64,000 nucleotides of DNA from a virus, in IMG/VR virus record IMGVR_UViG_3300047557_002497, positions 1-64,000 of that record, one strand, 5' to 3'. The notes beneath the pieces are model-generated. The model did no database searches and was not told the DNA's origin. It saw nothing but the letters and a program-made list of their open reading frames with translations. This document shows positions 1-6,156 of this stretch, one piece after another (positions within the stretch are counted from its first letter, which is position 1; each line of letters starts with the position of its first letter). The position numbers and the translations under genes are program-made.

Positions 1-177
1 TCCCTGTCCCCATACGCTGACCCCTTGGTATGCGGAGAAGGCCACTAGGAGGGCGAGCAGGGCGACCCCTAGGGGCAGGCAGGCAGAGGCGAGTGAGGCC
101 CGTTGCGCCTTGCGCTGCGAGCGTGCAAAGTGAGTGTTGGTGCGTTGAGCTGAGCGGGTGCGAGTGGAGTGTGCCAT
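1..177 (-). CDS. Partial membrane protein, cut by the left window edge
   Basis: An open frame starts at an ATG at 175-177 and runs off the left end with no stop. The visible 59 residues are a basic, Ser/Thr/Arg-rich N-terminus (about residues 1-30) followed by a hydrophobic stretch (about 33-52: ACLPLGVALLALLVAF), so a single-pass inner-membrane protein is likely. The ribosome binding site (AAGGGACC, 7-8 bases upstream) is nearly the same as that of the next gene upstream. The segment is GC-rich with codon use like 284-706 and unlike the rest of the window. No family was recognised. Confidence 0.6.
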   Translation of the reverse strand, partial: MAHSTRTRSAQRTNTHFARSQRKAQRASLASACLPLGVALLALLVAFSAYQGVSVWGQG

Positions 178-195
178 GTGGTAGGTCCCTTGTGC
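173..195 (-). repeat. Duplicated translation leader, copy 1
   Basis: The 22 or so bases spanning the ribosome binding site and start codon here (CACAAGGGACCTACCACATG) recur at 703-725 as CACAAAGGACCTACCAAATG, with two differences. The copies sit in front of two adjacent GC-rich genes. This suggests duplication of an expression signal within the GC-rich block. Confidence 0.6.
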
Positions 196-205
196 TAAGT
201 GGTGA

Positions 206-233
206 CCCCTACCTAGCATGGACTAGGTAGGGG
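206..233. terminator. Perfect 11-bp hairpin between two GC-rich genes
   Basis: CCCCTACCTAG (206-216), loop CATGGA, CTAGGTAGGGG (223-233). A second hairpin, GGGGCAGG/CCTGCCCC, lies at 255-275. Both are just past the stop of the 284-706 gene on the minus strand. Neither has a clear U-run, so the role (termination or RNA stabilisation) is inferred from position. Confidence 0.5.
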
Positions 234-283
234 TGCAACCCCTTTTGTTGAGTTGGGGCAGGTGTTTCCTGCCCCCTGTAGTG

Positions 284-706
284 CTAGGCTTGCGCCTTGG
301 CGGCCTTGGCAAGTGCCTGCGCAGCGGAGGCCGGAGCCTGCAACCAGCCTTGTCCCTTGAACCAGTTTGCATGGGCGTTGGCAGTGCCGTTGGGCTTGGC
401 CACAGTGCCCCAGCCTGTGCTCGGCTGTTTGCAGGTGGTGCCTTGGGCATTGCCTGCCAAGGCGCTTGCGTATTGGGCCAGCGTAAACCCGTTGGGGTTT
501 GCCTTGGCCAGAGCCTGCGCAACCTGCCAGCAGTAGGCGCGGACGCTTGCGCCGGTTTGGGCTTTGACCGGCCAGCCAGTATTGTGGGTCTGGTGGTAGC
601 TGACCGGCAGGAAAACAGGGGCGAGCATGGGGGCAGCAGCAACCGGAGCAGGGGCAGCAGCCTTGGGCGTGGAAACGGGCTTGGAAACAGTGTTGGTGGT
701 AGCCAT
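284..706 (-). CDS. Unknown protein, Ala/Pro/Lys-rich, GC-rich gene
   Basis: A 140-residue product. The start is the ATG at 704-706 with AAAGGA about 8 bases upstream; the open frame extends further but without a better signal. The N-terminal 30 residues are a low-complexity Ala/Pro/Val/Lys stretch. The centre (about 40-115) holds Trp, Tyr and Cys residues in a compact domain (TGWPVKAQTGASVRAYCWQV, then HANWFKGQGWL), and the tail is Ala/Lys-rich (AAQALAKAAKAQA). The Ala/Lys ends could bind nucleic acid, but no family was recognised. Codon choice (GCC, CTG/TTG, ACC) is quite unlike the AT-leaning genes from 1.4 kb onward. Confidence 0.65.
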   Translation of the reverse strand: MATTNTVSKPVSTPKAAAPAPVAAAPMLAPVFLPVSYHQTHNTGWPVKAQTGASVRAYCWQVAQALAKANPNGFTLAQYASALAGNAQGTTCKQPSTGWGTVAKPNGTANAHANWFKGQGWLQAPASAAQALAKAAKAQA

Positions 707-1160
707 TTGGTAGGTCCTTTGTGGTAGTTGGGTCAGCACCATTGCTGCCCCATGTGTAATGGTATGGCAGACCAATGTGGCAACATTAAGGCAAACTATG
801 GCATTATTTGGGCATTGTTGTGGTTTGTTTGGGGCAGAGCAGACCGTCCCAGGGCAATGGACTTTGCATGACAAAGGACCTCGATGAGGATGAAGAGACC
901 GATGAAGATGAAGATAAAGATAGTGATGAAGAGACTCGGTCAGATAGAGTCGCTCACTCATTCATCATCAATATCAAACTCTTCTTCATCGTCCAACCAT
1001 CGATAACGAAGAAGATATAGAAGACGAGATACCTCGAAGAAGAAGATGATAAAGATGAAGATACTCGGTCAATTCGGAGAAGCACTGATTCGCCGATGAT
1101 CAGTCGGCCAGTGCTTCTCCTCGCTCGGTAGGGTCGGTGCGTCTTCCAGTGGGAGGGAGA
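707..1160. other. Gene-poor stretch with purine-rich tracts and structured repeats
   Basis: No convincing gene. From 880 to 1065 the plus strand is a GAA/GAT-rich purine tract that would encode only a D/E-rich low-complexity peptide. ACTCGGTCA occurs at 934-942 and 1063-1071, and again at 1859-1867 over the stop of the TerS-like gene. Each copy sits between purine-rich and pyrimidine-rich DNA that can fold back imperfectly. The right end holds the strong hairpin at 1076-1120. Confidence 0.5.
1076..1120. terminator. Strong compound hairpin downstream of the 63-aa gene
   Basis: GGAGAAGCACTG (1076-1087) pairs perfectly with CAGTGCTTCTCC (1109-1120). Inside it GCCGA (1092-1096) pairs with TCGGC (1104-1108), leaving a 7-base loop and a 4-base bulge: 17 bp in all. 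It lies about 40 bases past the minus-strand stop at 1161. There is no U-run, so it is either a factor-dependent or weak terminator or a structured RNA element. Confidence 0.55.
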
Positions 1161-1352
1161 CTACCGGGCGATCACTGGCCGCTGGAGACGGCCGATCTCT
1201 GAACCTTTCGCAATCGCCGGACGACAGATTTGAACCTGTCCTCCGAGGAACAAGAACGTGCTCATCGCATATGAGCATTGCGAACGAAGATCATTCTTGC
1301 TATCGGCAAGACGATCAAAAGTCGTAGGATCTTGGGCATTGAGATGAATCAT
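1161..1352 (-). CDS. Small hypothetical protein (63 aa)
   Basis: The start is the ATG at 1350-1352, chosen because CTGGAG lies 8 bases upstream, the same ribosome binding sequence used by several genes here. The product begins MIHLNAQDPTTFDRLADSKN and has a polar N-terminal half and a short hydrophobic middle (STFLFLGGQVQI). No family was recognised. It has its own promoter (1387-1415) and a strong hairpin after its stop, so it looks like a single-gene transcription unit. Confidence 0.55.
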   Translation of the reverse strand: MIHLNAQDPTTFDRLADSKNDLRSQCSYAMSTFLFLGGQVQICRPAIAKGSEIGRLQRPVIAR

Positions 1353-1386
1353 GGCATTTACTCCAGTTGTGCCTTCTGATGAGTAT

Positions 1387-1415
1387 AGTATAGCCCAAAG
1401 AGAGGCAAGAAACAA
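1387..1415 (-). promoter_or_regulatory. Sigma-70-type promoter for the 63-aa gene
   Basis: Minus strand: -35 TTGTTT (1410-1415), 17-base spacer, -10 TATACT (1387-1392). A second TATACT overlaps it at 1382-1387. Transcription would start about 30 bases before the ATG at 1352. Confidence 0.55.
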
Positions 1416-1463
1416 CACTCTGTATCTCTGGGCTCTCGCTCTCCACAGTTTTATCTGGACATC

Positions 1464-1712
1464 TTATCCGAACATCTCCAGGGCTGCATTCAGATCCGAG
1501 TAGATCGTAAATGCTCCCTTCATGGGAACAATGTCCAGGTGATGCTTGATCATGTAGAGATTATCTCCAATCGGCACGAGTTCATCTCCAGCTTTGGATT
1601 TCAAGAATCTCACATCGACATCAATCCATTTGGATTGGGCGAGTCCATGATCGAAGATTGTGCTGAGTTCAGGTGCAGTGAACAATCTCGGAACGATACT
1701 GATCTGGTTCAT
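1464..1712 (-). CDS. Small hypothetical protein (82 aa)
   Basis: The start ATG at 1710-1712 has TGGAG 8 bases upstream (ACTGGAGATAGCTATG). The protein is a compact mixed alpha/beta sequence beginning MNQISIVPRLFTAPELSTI, with no membrane segment or recognisable motif. It lies 112 bases upstream of the 63-aa gene and 153 bases downstream of the TerS-like gene, with a possible promoter of its own. Confidence 0.6.
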   Translation of the reverse strand: MNQISIVPRLFTAPELSTIFDHGLAQSKWIDVDVRFLKSKAGDELVPIGDNLYMIKHHLDIVPMKGAFTIYSDLNAALEMFG

Positions 1713-1741
1713 AGCTATCTCCAGTAGCTGTTTACAAGACC

Positions 1742-1769
1742 ATAATACACGCAGAGATTAAGATTGCAA
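1742..1769 (-). promoter_or_regulatory. Possible promoter for the 82-aa gene
   Basis: Minus strand: -35 TTGCAA (1764-1769), 16-base spacer, -10 TATTAT (1742-1747), about 30 bases before the start codon at 1712. Confidence 0.4.
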
Positions 1770-1788
1770 CTCATTTATGTCGATCATC

Positions 1789-1890
1789 ATCTTCATCTTC
1801 TGATGGATCGAAAGGAAGATGAAGAAGATATCAAAGATGAAGAGAATCTGATGGACTGACTCGGTCAATCCTCATCTTTATCATCTTCTA
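1789..1890. repeat. Imperfect inverted repeat around ACTCGGTCA, over the end of the TerS-like gene
   Basis: The purine tract at 1813-1846 (GGAAGATGAAGAAGAT then AAAGATGAAGAG) can pair with the pyrimidine tract at 1868-1890, which encodes the acidic C-terminus of the TerS-like protein. ACTCGGTCA (1859-1867) lies between them. A further pyrimidine tract (1789-1799) can also pair with the purine tract. It probably acts as a terminator for the TerS-like gene and resembles the structures at 880-1071. Confidence 0.45.
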
Positions 1891-2488
1891 CCTCAATCAT
1901 CACAGAAGATGGAGTGACATCTATCGCATTCTTGAACTTCTTCTCCCAAGCATCGATGGATGCCATCTCTGTCGGAGCTATCAGAACTCCACCAGTATGA
2001 TTGACCTTGAGCTCTTGCTTCTCTCGATATCCCTCATCAATCTTCTTCATCTCCATCTCAATCAATCTAATTGGATAGATCCTCTCAGTGGAGGCGATTG
2101 ATCCATCTCGAGCATAGGTGATCTTCTCAGTCCCATTGAATATCAGATCTTGGACATGTTCAATCACTTTGTTCTTATACTCTTCCTCAGCCATTAGGAA
2201 AGCGACAGCAAAATCTTCATCTTTATCAACATGATCTCTGACACACCCAATGGTGACACCGACCTTCGCTGCTGCATCTCCAATCCGACCCCATTGACGA
2301 TATTCATCCAGGAAAACTCCCTTCGCTTTATCGTCGAACTTAATTCGCTCCATCTTGACTTTCTGACGCCAATTTCCATCCTCATCCTGGTAATCTACGA
2401 GGACTGGCCGTGATCCACGAAGGAGCATTGATCTTGGACGAGCAGTCATCCGTAGTCGTGGAGTGATGGATTCGTCAGTATCTTCCAT
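1865..2488 (-). CDS. Terminase small subunit-like protein
   Basis: 207 residues. About residues 55-90 form a homeodomain-like helix-turn-helix (FLDEYRQWGRIGDAAAKVGV). After this come an acidic helical stretch, a beta-turn segment around TYARDGSI, and a KQELKVNHTGG motif. This is the layout of many small terminase subunits, where the N-terminal HTH binds the packaging site and the rest oligomerises and contacts TerL. The C-terminus is very acidic (EVEDDKDED). AGGTG precedes the ATG. Unusually, TerL lies about 58 kb away in this window. A different HTH regulator is possible, but the HTH-plus-NHTGG pattern favours TerS. Confidence 0.6.
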   Translation of the reverse strand: MEDTDESITPRLRMTARPRSMLLRGSRPVLVDYQDEDGNWRQKVKMERIKFDDKAKGVFLDEYRQWGRIGDAAAKVGVTIGCVRDHVDKDEDFAVAFLMAEEEYKNKVIEHVQDLIFNGTEKITYARDGSIASTERIYPIRLIEMEMKKIDEGYREKQELKVNHTGGVLIAPTEMASIDAWEKKFKNAIDVTPSSVMIEVEDDKDED

Positions 2489-2543
2489 GGTTTCACCTAA
2501 TCCGCGCGAATTGAAGACGAAGAAGAGACCTCGCTTAAAGACT

Positions 2544-2621
2544 TCATATCCCAGCCCAAGGGAAATAGCAAGAACTTAATCCGACGACCATTTCAGAGCT
2601 CTTAGCCCTTATCACTATCAC
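2544..2621 (-). CDS. Possible 25-aa leader peptide upstream of the TerS-like gene
   Basis: A GTG start at 2619-2621 with a strong ribosome binding site (CTGGAGG, 5 bases away) opens a 25-codon frame ending in TGA at 2544. The peptide begins MIVIRAKSSEMVVGL. Its only support is the good translation signal and its place in the TerS-like 5' leader. It may be a regulatory leader or chance. Confidence 0.25.
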   Translation of the reverse strand: MIVIRAKSSEMVVGLSSCYFPWAGI

Positions 2622-2696
2622 AGTATCCTCCAGGTTGTTTTCAGTGTAAAATCCTACAACTGATAATTTTTCTATGTATTGCCAAACTGGTCCTAA

Positions 2697-3018
2697 GTGA
2701 TGTCAGAGCTATTTAAGTGATGTCAATCCTTTTAGTCCTAAGATATTGTATTTATTAAGTAATATACTCTATTATATATCTTTGACAATACTGACAATAC
2801 TGACAATACTAAATATCCATCTAGGATAAATAATTTTAAACCTACGCAACTTGGATATAGGTAGTGCCAGTATTGCCAGTGCTGCCAGAGCTCTTATTGG
2901 GCTTCACATCCAACCAAAAAACCTTGTCATTTTAGTCACTTAGCCTTATATAGTCTAAACCACAACTGAAAAACCTAAGTATTGTCACCCGGCAGTCTAT
3001 GTATTGTCAGTTATGTCA
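2697..3018. promoter_or_regulatory. Control region 1: 9-bp TGRCAATAC/GTATTGYCA repeats
   Basis: This is the intergenic region between the divergent TerS-like gene and the plus-strand gene. It holds three tandem TGACAATAC (2783-2809), three tandem GTRNTGCCA in the opposite orientation (2861-2887), GTATTGTCA at 2979-2987 and 3001-3009, GTTATGTCA at 3010-3018, and GTGATGTCA at 2697-2705 and 2717-2725. The same repeats fill 36189-36453. Tandem spacing of exactly 9 bp and clustering at promoters suggest operators for a phage regulator or replication iterons. No protein partner can be named. Confidence 0.75.
2924..2952 (+). promoter_or_regulatory. Plus-strand promoter for the 223-aa gene
   Basis: -35 TTGTCA (2924-2929), 17-base spacer, -10 TATATA (2947-2952). 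The predicted 5' leader (about 2959-3041) carries three GTATTGTCA-type repeats, so binding there could block transcription or affect the RNA. Confidence 0.55.
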
Positions 3019-3041
3019 AAGCCTTATAGCAAGGATATGTG

Positions 3042-3713
3042 ATGATCAACGATTTCCAACCCATTCGCCCTATCCTCCATCCAACAACTGGCGATCTACT
3101 TCAATATTCCATAAAGCCCAAGAATAGAAACAAAATGAGGCTTTGTGATGTCACAAAGATGGAATCTAGAATTGCATCTCTCCGCTTATACAGACACGCT
3201 CGGTCTGGTGATATTCCGCAACAGGTAGTCATCCGTGAACTCTACAGTTATGTCACGGAATTTGTCAATCCTAATCTGATTATCAAAATCAGTGAAATGA
3301 AGATGGGTGTTGTTGTTACAGAATCCGTGAGATATGAACCACGGAAGCTAATCAACAATCGTGCTTATCATAAAGCAGCATCCTCATATTCATTCTTAAC
3401 AGACCTCGATCTCCAATATGGATTGGAATGGCAGATCTGTCTGTGGCTCAAAGACAATCTTCAAGTGCTCGGCTTCACAGGAAAATCAGGAGCTGATATC
3501 CTAGACGATATCCATATGATGCCACAAATGGAATACGACCGATTTGAATATGAGGTCGCAACGAAAGTCCCAGACCGAGTTATCGACTGGGACCATCTCA
3601 TCAATGATTTCGAGGAACATGACCTCAGGCCATTCATTAAAGTGAAGCCGAAAAAGACTATCGCTGAGTTCTCAGCATTGCAGGCTAAACCACGTCTCAA
3701 CGAGACGAAATAA
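3042..3713 (+). CDS. Unknown protein, the only convincing plus-strand gene
   Basis: 223 residues. The start is the ATG at 3042 with AAGGA six bases upstream; an adjacent GTG at 3039 is too close to that site. The sequence is mixed alpha/beta with a basic N-terminal third (KPKNRNKMRLCDVTKMESRI) and a basic C-terminus. No catalytic motif or classic HTH was recognised. Its position directly downstream of the repeat-filled control region, on the opposite strand to everything else, makes it the best candidate for the protein that binds those repeats. That is inference. Confidence 0.8.
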   Translation: MINDFQPIRPILHPTTGDLLQYSIKPKNRNKMRLCDVTKMESRIASLRLYRHARSGDIPQQVVIRELYSYVTEFVNPNLIIKISEMKMGVVVTESVRYEPRKLINNRAYHKAASSYSFLTDLDLQYGLEWQICLWLKDNLQVLGFTGKSGADILDDIHMMPQMEYDRFEYEVATKVPDRVIDWDHLINDFEEHDLRPFIKVKPKKTIAEFSALQAKPRLNETK

Positions 3714-3715
3714 GC

Positions 3716-3735
3716 CATCTATCAAGAGATAGATG
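3716..3735. terminator. Hairpin between convergent genes
   Basis: CATCTAT (3716-3722), loop CAAGAG, ATAGATG (3729-3735). It starts two bases past the stop of the plus-strand gene and touches the stop of the minus-strand gene, so it could end transcription from both sides. The stem is AT-rich and has no U-run. Confidence 0.5.
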
Positions 3736-3984
3736 TCAATGCAACATCTCTCCTGACTTCTTCTCAGCAGTCTTCTTCTCAGCAATGACTTCTAGCCTGA
3801 TCTTGTGCCGCTCAATAATCCCAGCGAACAATTTGTCGAGGACAGCCTTCGCTTCCATTTGGGCCTGATCAGCGAGATCTTTCCTTCCAAAAGAAATCTC
3901 TCGCTCATACTGAGTCATCCTGAAATCGAACTGATCTCTCAGTGGATCCAGAACATCATTGTCAAAATCACAGACTTTGCACAT
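3736..3984 (-). CDS. Small CxxC-start protein (82 aa), paralogue of its neighbour
   Basis: Begins MCKVCDFDNDV and continues as a charged, probably alpha-helical protein with a Lys/Glu-rich C-terminus (AEKKTAEKKSGEM). The upstream neighbour also begins with Met-Cys-x-x-Cys and is a similar-sized charged helical protein, so the two are probably diverged duplicates. The paired cysteines could bind a metal with a partner. The start overlaps the end of the upstream gene by 17 bases. Confidence 0.65.
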   Translation of the reverse strand: MCKVCDFDNDVLDPLRDQFDFRMTQYEREISFGRKDLADQAQMEAKAVLDKLFAGIIERHKIRLEVIAEKKTAEKKSGEMLH

Positions 3985-4222
3985 CTTGTTTTCCTTTTAT
4001 TGAGCAAGTAAGAGCTTCCATAATAGCGATAGGATTAGAATGGACTTTGGTAATTTCTGCCTTCATCTCGGAAAACAGGACGTCCAAAATCTCGTTGATC
4101 TTTTTCCTCTCAGCCTCAATCCCCATCTCCAAGATCGTCGATTTTTCAGCAACGAGGATCTGTTTTGCAACATTCCTCATATGAATTTCATATCTTTCTT
4201 TCAAATTACAGAACAGGCACAT
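3968..4222 (-). CDS. Small CxxC-start protein (84 aa)
   Basis: Begins MCLFCNLKERYEIH, then a helical stretch rich in Glu/Lys/Ile. It looks like a paralogue of the next gene downstream (same N-terminal CxxC, similar length and helix pattern). The start ATG at 4220-4222 lies inside the end of the exonuclease gene, with AAGGA upstream. Function unknown. Confidence 0.65.
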   Translation of the reverse strand: MCLFCNLKERYEIHMRNVAKQILVAEKSTILEMGIEAERKKINEILDVLFSEMKAEITKVHSNPIAIMEALTCSIKGKQDVQSL

Positions 4223-4739
4223 TGGTCATATCCTTGAAGAAGGAGTAAATCTTGTCGAGCGAAGCGAGCTGATAGATCGCATCGTCCAATGCATCATGCG
4301 TGTTGTTGAGGACATGAGGAAGATCAGTATCCAGCCCTCCGCACTTCACAAAGAATTTACGAAGAGTGCGGAGATCACGCTCCTGACGGAACGACCAAGG
4401 CGCGGCTCCGATATGATGTTTGATGATCTCCAGGTCGAACGAAGGAGAATTGGCCCAGACTTCCTGTATTTCTGGATCTCCACAGAAGTGCAAGAATCCC
4501 TTCTTGAACTTCTCCAAGGTCACAGTAGTCCTTGCAGAACTACTGTAACGTTCCTTCCACCACCTGATAGTATCACTATCAGGCATTGTTTCTGTCTTCA
4601 AAAGCACATCCAGCAAATCGAGATTCCATTTGCGAGTTTCAAACTGATTGCATCCAGTATTGAATGCAAGGAATTTGACAACTCCGACCTGAAACATCGG
4701 AGCGCGAGGACCGACACCGAGAGTCTCGATGTCGATCAT
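4206..4739 (-). CDS. DEDDh-type 3'-5' exonuclease (Rv2179c-like)
   Basis: 177 residues from the ATG at 4739, which puts MIDIETLG at the very N-terminus; this is the DxE motif (D3, E5) of the DEDD fold. Further on come DSDTIRWWKE, WANSPSFDLEII (second Asp) and THDALDDAIYQL (His and last Asp), which complete the DEDDh set. RNase T/Rv2179c-like phage proteins share the IRWW and N-terminal DIET patterns. It likely trims RNA or DNA 3' ends using two metal ions. The frame extends upstream, but those residues do not belong to the family. Confidence 0.8.
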   Translation of the reverse strand: MIDIETLGVGPRAPMFQVGVVKFLAFNTGCNQFETRKWNLDLLDVLLKTETMPDSDTIRWWKERYSSSARTTVTLEKFKKGFLHFCGDPEIQEVWANSPSFDLEIIKHHIGAAPWSFRQERDLRTLRKFFVKCGGLDTDLPHVLNNTHDALDDAIYQLASLDKIYSFFKDMTNVPVL

Positions 4740-4746
4740 TAGACAC

Positions 4747-4977
4747 TTAATTGGTGACAATTTCCCACTTCCCCTTCTTTTTCCCTTGATTGATCCAGCC
4801 ATCCCTGAGGATCTCGGCGCATTTGATTCGGCCCTCGAGAGTATCAAGGTTCGGTGCCTTGAACCCAAAGAATCTGGAGGTGTCCTTGATAGTGTTCATC
4901 AACCGACGAACGCCATCTTTATCATCGGTGAACCACAGCTCGACCGGTGAATAGTCATGTTTCAGTGCGCTGCTCAT
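4747..4977 (-). CDS. Small hypothetical protein (76 aa)
   Basis: Starts at an ATGA overlap with the gene upstream (ATG at 4975-4977) with GGAGG before it. A soluble, charged protein with a basic C-terminal stretch (NQGKKKGKWEIVTN). No family recognised. Confidence 0.6.
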   Translation of the reverse strand: MSSALKHDYSPVELWFTDDKDGVRRLMNTIKDTSRFFGFKAPNLDTLEGRIKCAEILRDGWINQGKKKGKWEIVTN

Positions 4978-5309
4978 ACGAGCCTCCATTCAACTTGTCC
5001 TGTTTCCAGGAATCGTTTCAGCATGTCGATCGCCATCTCTTTGGTGATGTCAGCATACTTTCTTAACTCATAGTCATAGACAATAGTCTCATGGAACATC
5101 AGAGATGCATCGGTCAGACTCAATCCGAGAATTTGCTGTGCAGCAAGAAAGAAACCTCCAATAAAATCATTTGGATCATCTTCTTCCATCATAACAGCAT
5201 GTCCAGCGATACACGCAGGAGTCCCACACTCATTGACGTAGGTCGCTTGATTGTAGGTCTCAGACTTCTCCAAGACCTTGATCAGCTTTTCAATCTTCTC
5301 GCGGTTCAT
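4974..5309 (-). CDS. Conserved phage protein with a TPACIAGHA motif
   Basis: 111 residues from the ATG at 5309 (TGATG overlap with the upstream gene). The central CGTPACIAGHAVMM segment followed by AAQQILGLSL is a pattern met in small hypothetical proteins of many phages. The Cys/Cys/His cluster could bind a metal or act in a thiol reaction, but no function is established. Confidence 0.6.
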   Translation of the reverse strand: MNREKIEKLIKVLEKSETYNQATYVNECGTPACIAGHAVMMEEDDPNDFIGGFFLAAQQILGLSLTDASLMFHETIVYDYELRKYADITKEMAIDMLKRFLETGQVEWRLV

Positions 5310-5491
5310 CAGAACATTCCAACGATTCTTACGATCAAAGCAACAAGACCATAGATGAAGCCAAATTCGAAGACCGGAAGTGCGACATTCTTCATAGCTT
5401 GCATCAGAGGAATTGTTGGTTTCTGACCCATGATGAAGAAGCATTGCACTCCACAGACCAGGAAACAGGCGATTTCAAATGCAAAGCTCAT
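5309..5491 (-). CDS. Small membrane protein (60 aa)
   Basis: Starts at ATG 5491 (GGAGG upstream, ATGA overlap). It has two hydrophobic segments: residues about 5-22 (FEIACFLVCGVQCFFIM) and about 40-58 (FGFIYGLVALIVRIVGMF). A two-pass inner-membrane peptide of unknown role. Confidence 0.6.
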   Translation of the reverse strand: MSFAFEIACFLVCGVQCFFIMGQKPTIPLMQAMKNVALPVFEFGFIYGLVALIVRIVGMF

Positions 5492-5652
5492 TCCAGCACC
5501 TCCGGGACGCACACGAACGTCAGCTCAGGTTGATCGACGATTTTGGTCACGATCAACCTCGTTTCTTCGCATCCTTCCATGGTCGGATGGGTCAACAAAT
5601 GAGTGAACCCATTCGGCCCATAGACATGGAGCACAAACACGATGACTTTCAT
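5488..5652 (-). CDS. Small hypothetical protein (54 aa)
   Basis: Begins MKVIVFVLHVYGPNGFTH at ATG 5652, immediately after the upstream stop (TGAATG), and ends in an ATGA overlap with the next gene. Tight coupling on both sides and GC-rich codon use matching the upstream gene support it. The product looks like a small beta-rich soluble protein. Confidence 0.6.
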   Translation of the reverse strand: MKVIVFVLHVYGPNGFTHLLTHPTMEGCEETRLIVTKIVDQPELTFVCVPEVLE

Positions 5653-6096
5653 TCAGTCCTCCACAAAGAGTTCGAAGGGAACCGTGAGCTGAAGATCGGC
5701 TTTCACGCCGTCGCTGATCAGCTCTCCAGTTTCCTGGTCGTATTTCGGTTGAACGGAGTAGCGACGGTTGGAAACGATCAGCCTCGGAACGTAGGTCGGC
5801 CCGAAGTAACCGCTGATCGCATTGATCGCTTCCGGAAGCCATTCTTCGACTTCATTCATCGGTGTGAGATCAAGGCAGATCTCTTCCCCGCCGATCTGCG
5901 CGTGCCTGATGCCGATGATCTTCTCCAGATTCTGCATCAGGAGTGCTTCTTCGACGTTCGGCTCGCCATAACGGGAATGAACGTAACGCTCGGCGTTGAT
6001 CTTGCGATCGACAAAGAACGAAGCACGCTCGCTGTTCGGCCAGAGCATGAGTTTCAGTTTGCGGGAAACCGCAGGCAGTGTGTTCTTCTTGGGCAT
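5653..6096 (-). CDS. Hypothetical protein (147 aa) with its own promoter
   Basis: The ATG at 6096 is chosen because CTGGAG sits 8 bases upstream, exactly as in the identical leader before the gene at 9476-9691. The protein begins MPKKNTLPAVSRKLKLMLWP, is soluble and mixed alpha/beta, and contains a Pro-rich turn near NRRYSVQPKYDQETGEL. No family recognised. Its GC content is clearly higher than the genes downstream of it at 3.7-5.5 kb. Confidence 0.7.
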   Translation of the reverse strand: MPKKNTLPAVSRKLKLMLWPNSERASFFVDRKINAERYVHSRYGEPNVEEALLMQNLEKIIGIRHAQIGGEEICLDLTPMNEVEEWLPEAINAISGYFGPTYVPRLIVSNRRYSVQPKYDQETGELISDGVKADLQLTVPFELFVED

Positions 6097-6098
6097 TT

Positions 6099-6156
6099 TC
6101 ATATCTCCAGGTTGGTAGCCATGCTTAAACATACCTCACGACTGGTCTTCAAACAA
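6099..6156 (-). promoter_or_regulatory. Promoter plus 30-base leader repeated at 9693
   Basis: Minus strand: -35 TTGTTT (6151-6156), 17-base spacer, -10 TATGTT (6128-6133). The leader at 6099-6128 is identical over 30 bases to 9693-9722. It starts inside the -10 box, runs through GCATGGCTACCAACC and ends just past the CTGGAG ribosome binding site. Confidence 0.65.

Noticed and set aside
808-1020. Plus-strand frame encoding a D/E-rich 70-residue peptide
   Set aside because: It arises from a GAA/GAT-rich purine tract, has no ribosome binding site, and its two ends are unrelated in style.
1190-1300. tRNA-like fold on the minus strand (a T-arm-like GACAG GTTCAAAT CTGTC and 7-bp TTCGCAA/TTGCGAA ends)
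   Set aside because: The T-loop has 8 bases, the anticodon stem does not form, and 9 extra bases separate T-arm and acceptor. The stretch is better explained as coding sequence of the 63-aa gene.
2545-2700. Promoter for the TerS-like gene with TTGGCA overlapping a repeat
   Set aside because: No -10 box at a normal distance could be found, so no promoter is listed there.
2783-2809. TGACAATAC tandem as a CRISPR-like array
   Set aside because: The units are 9 bases with no spacers; they fit operator or iteron repeats instead.
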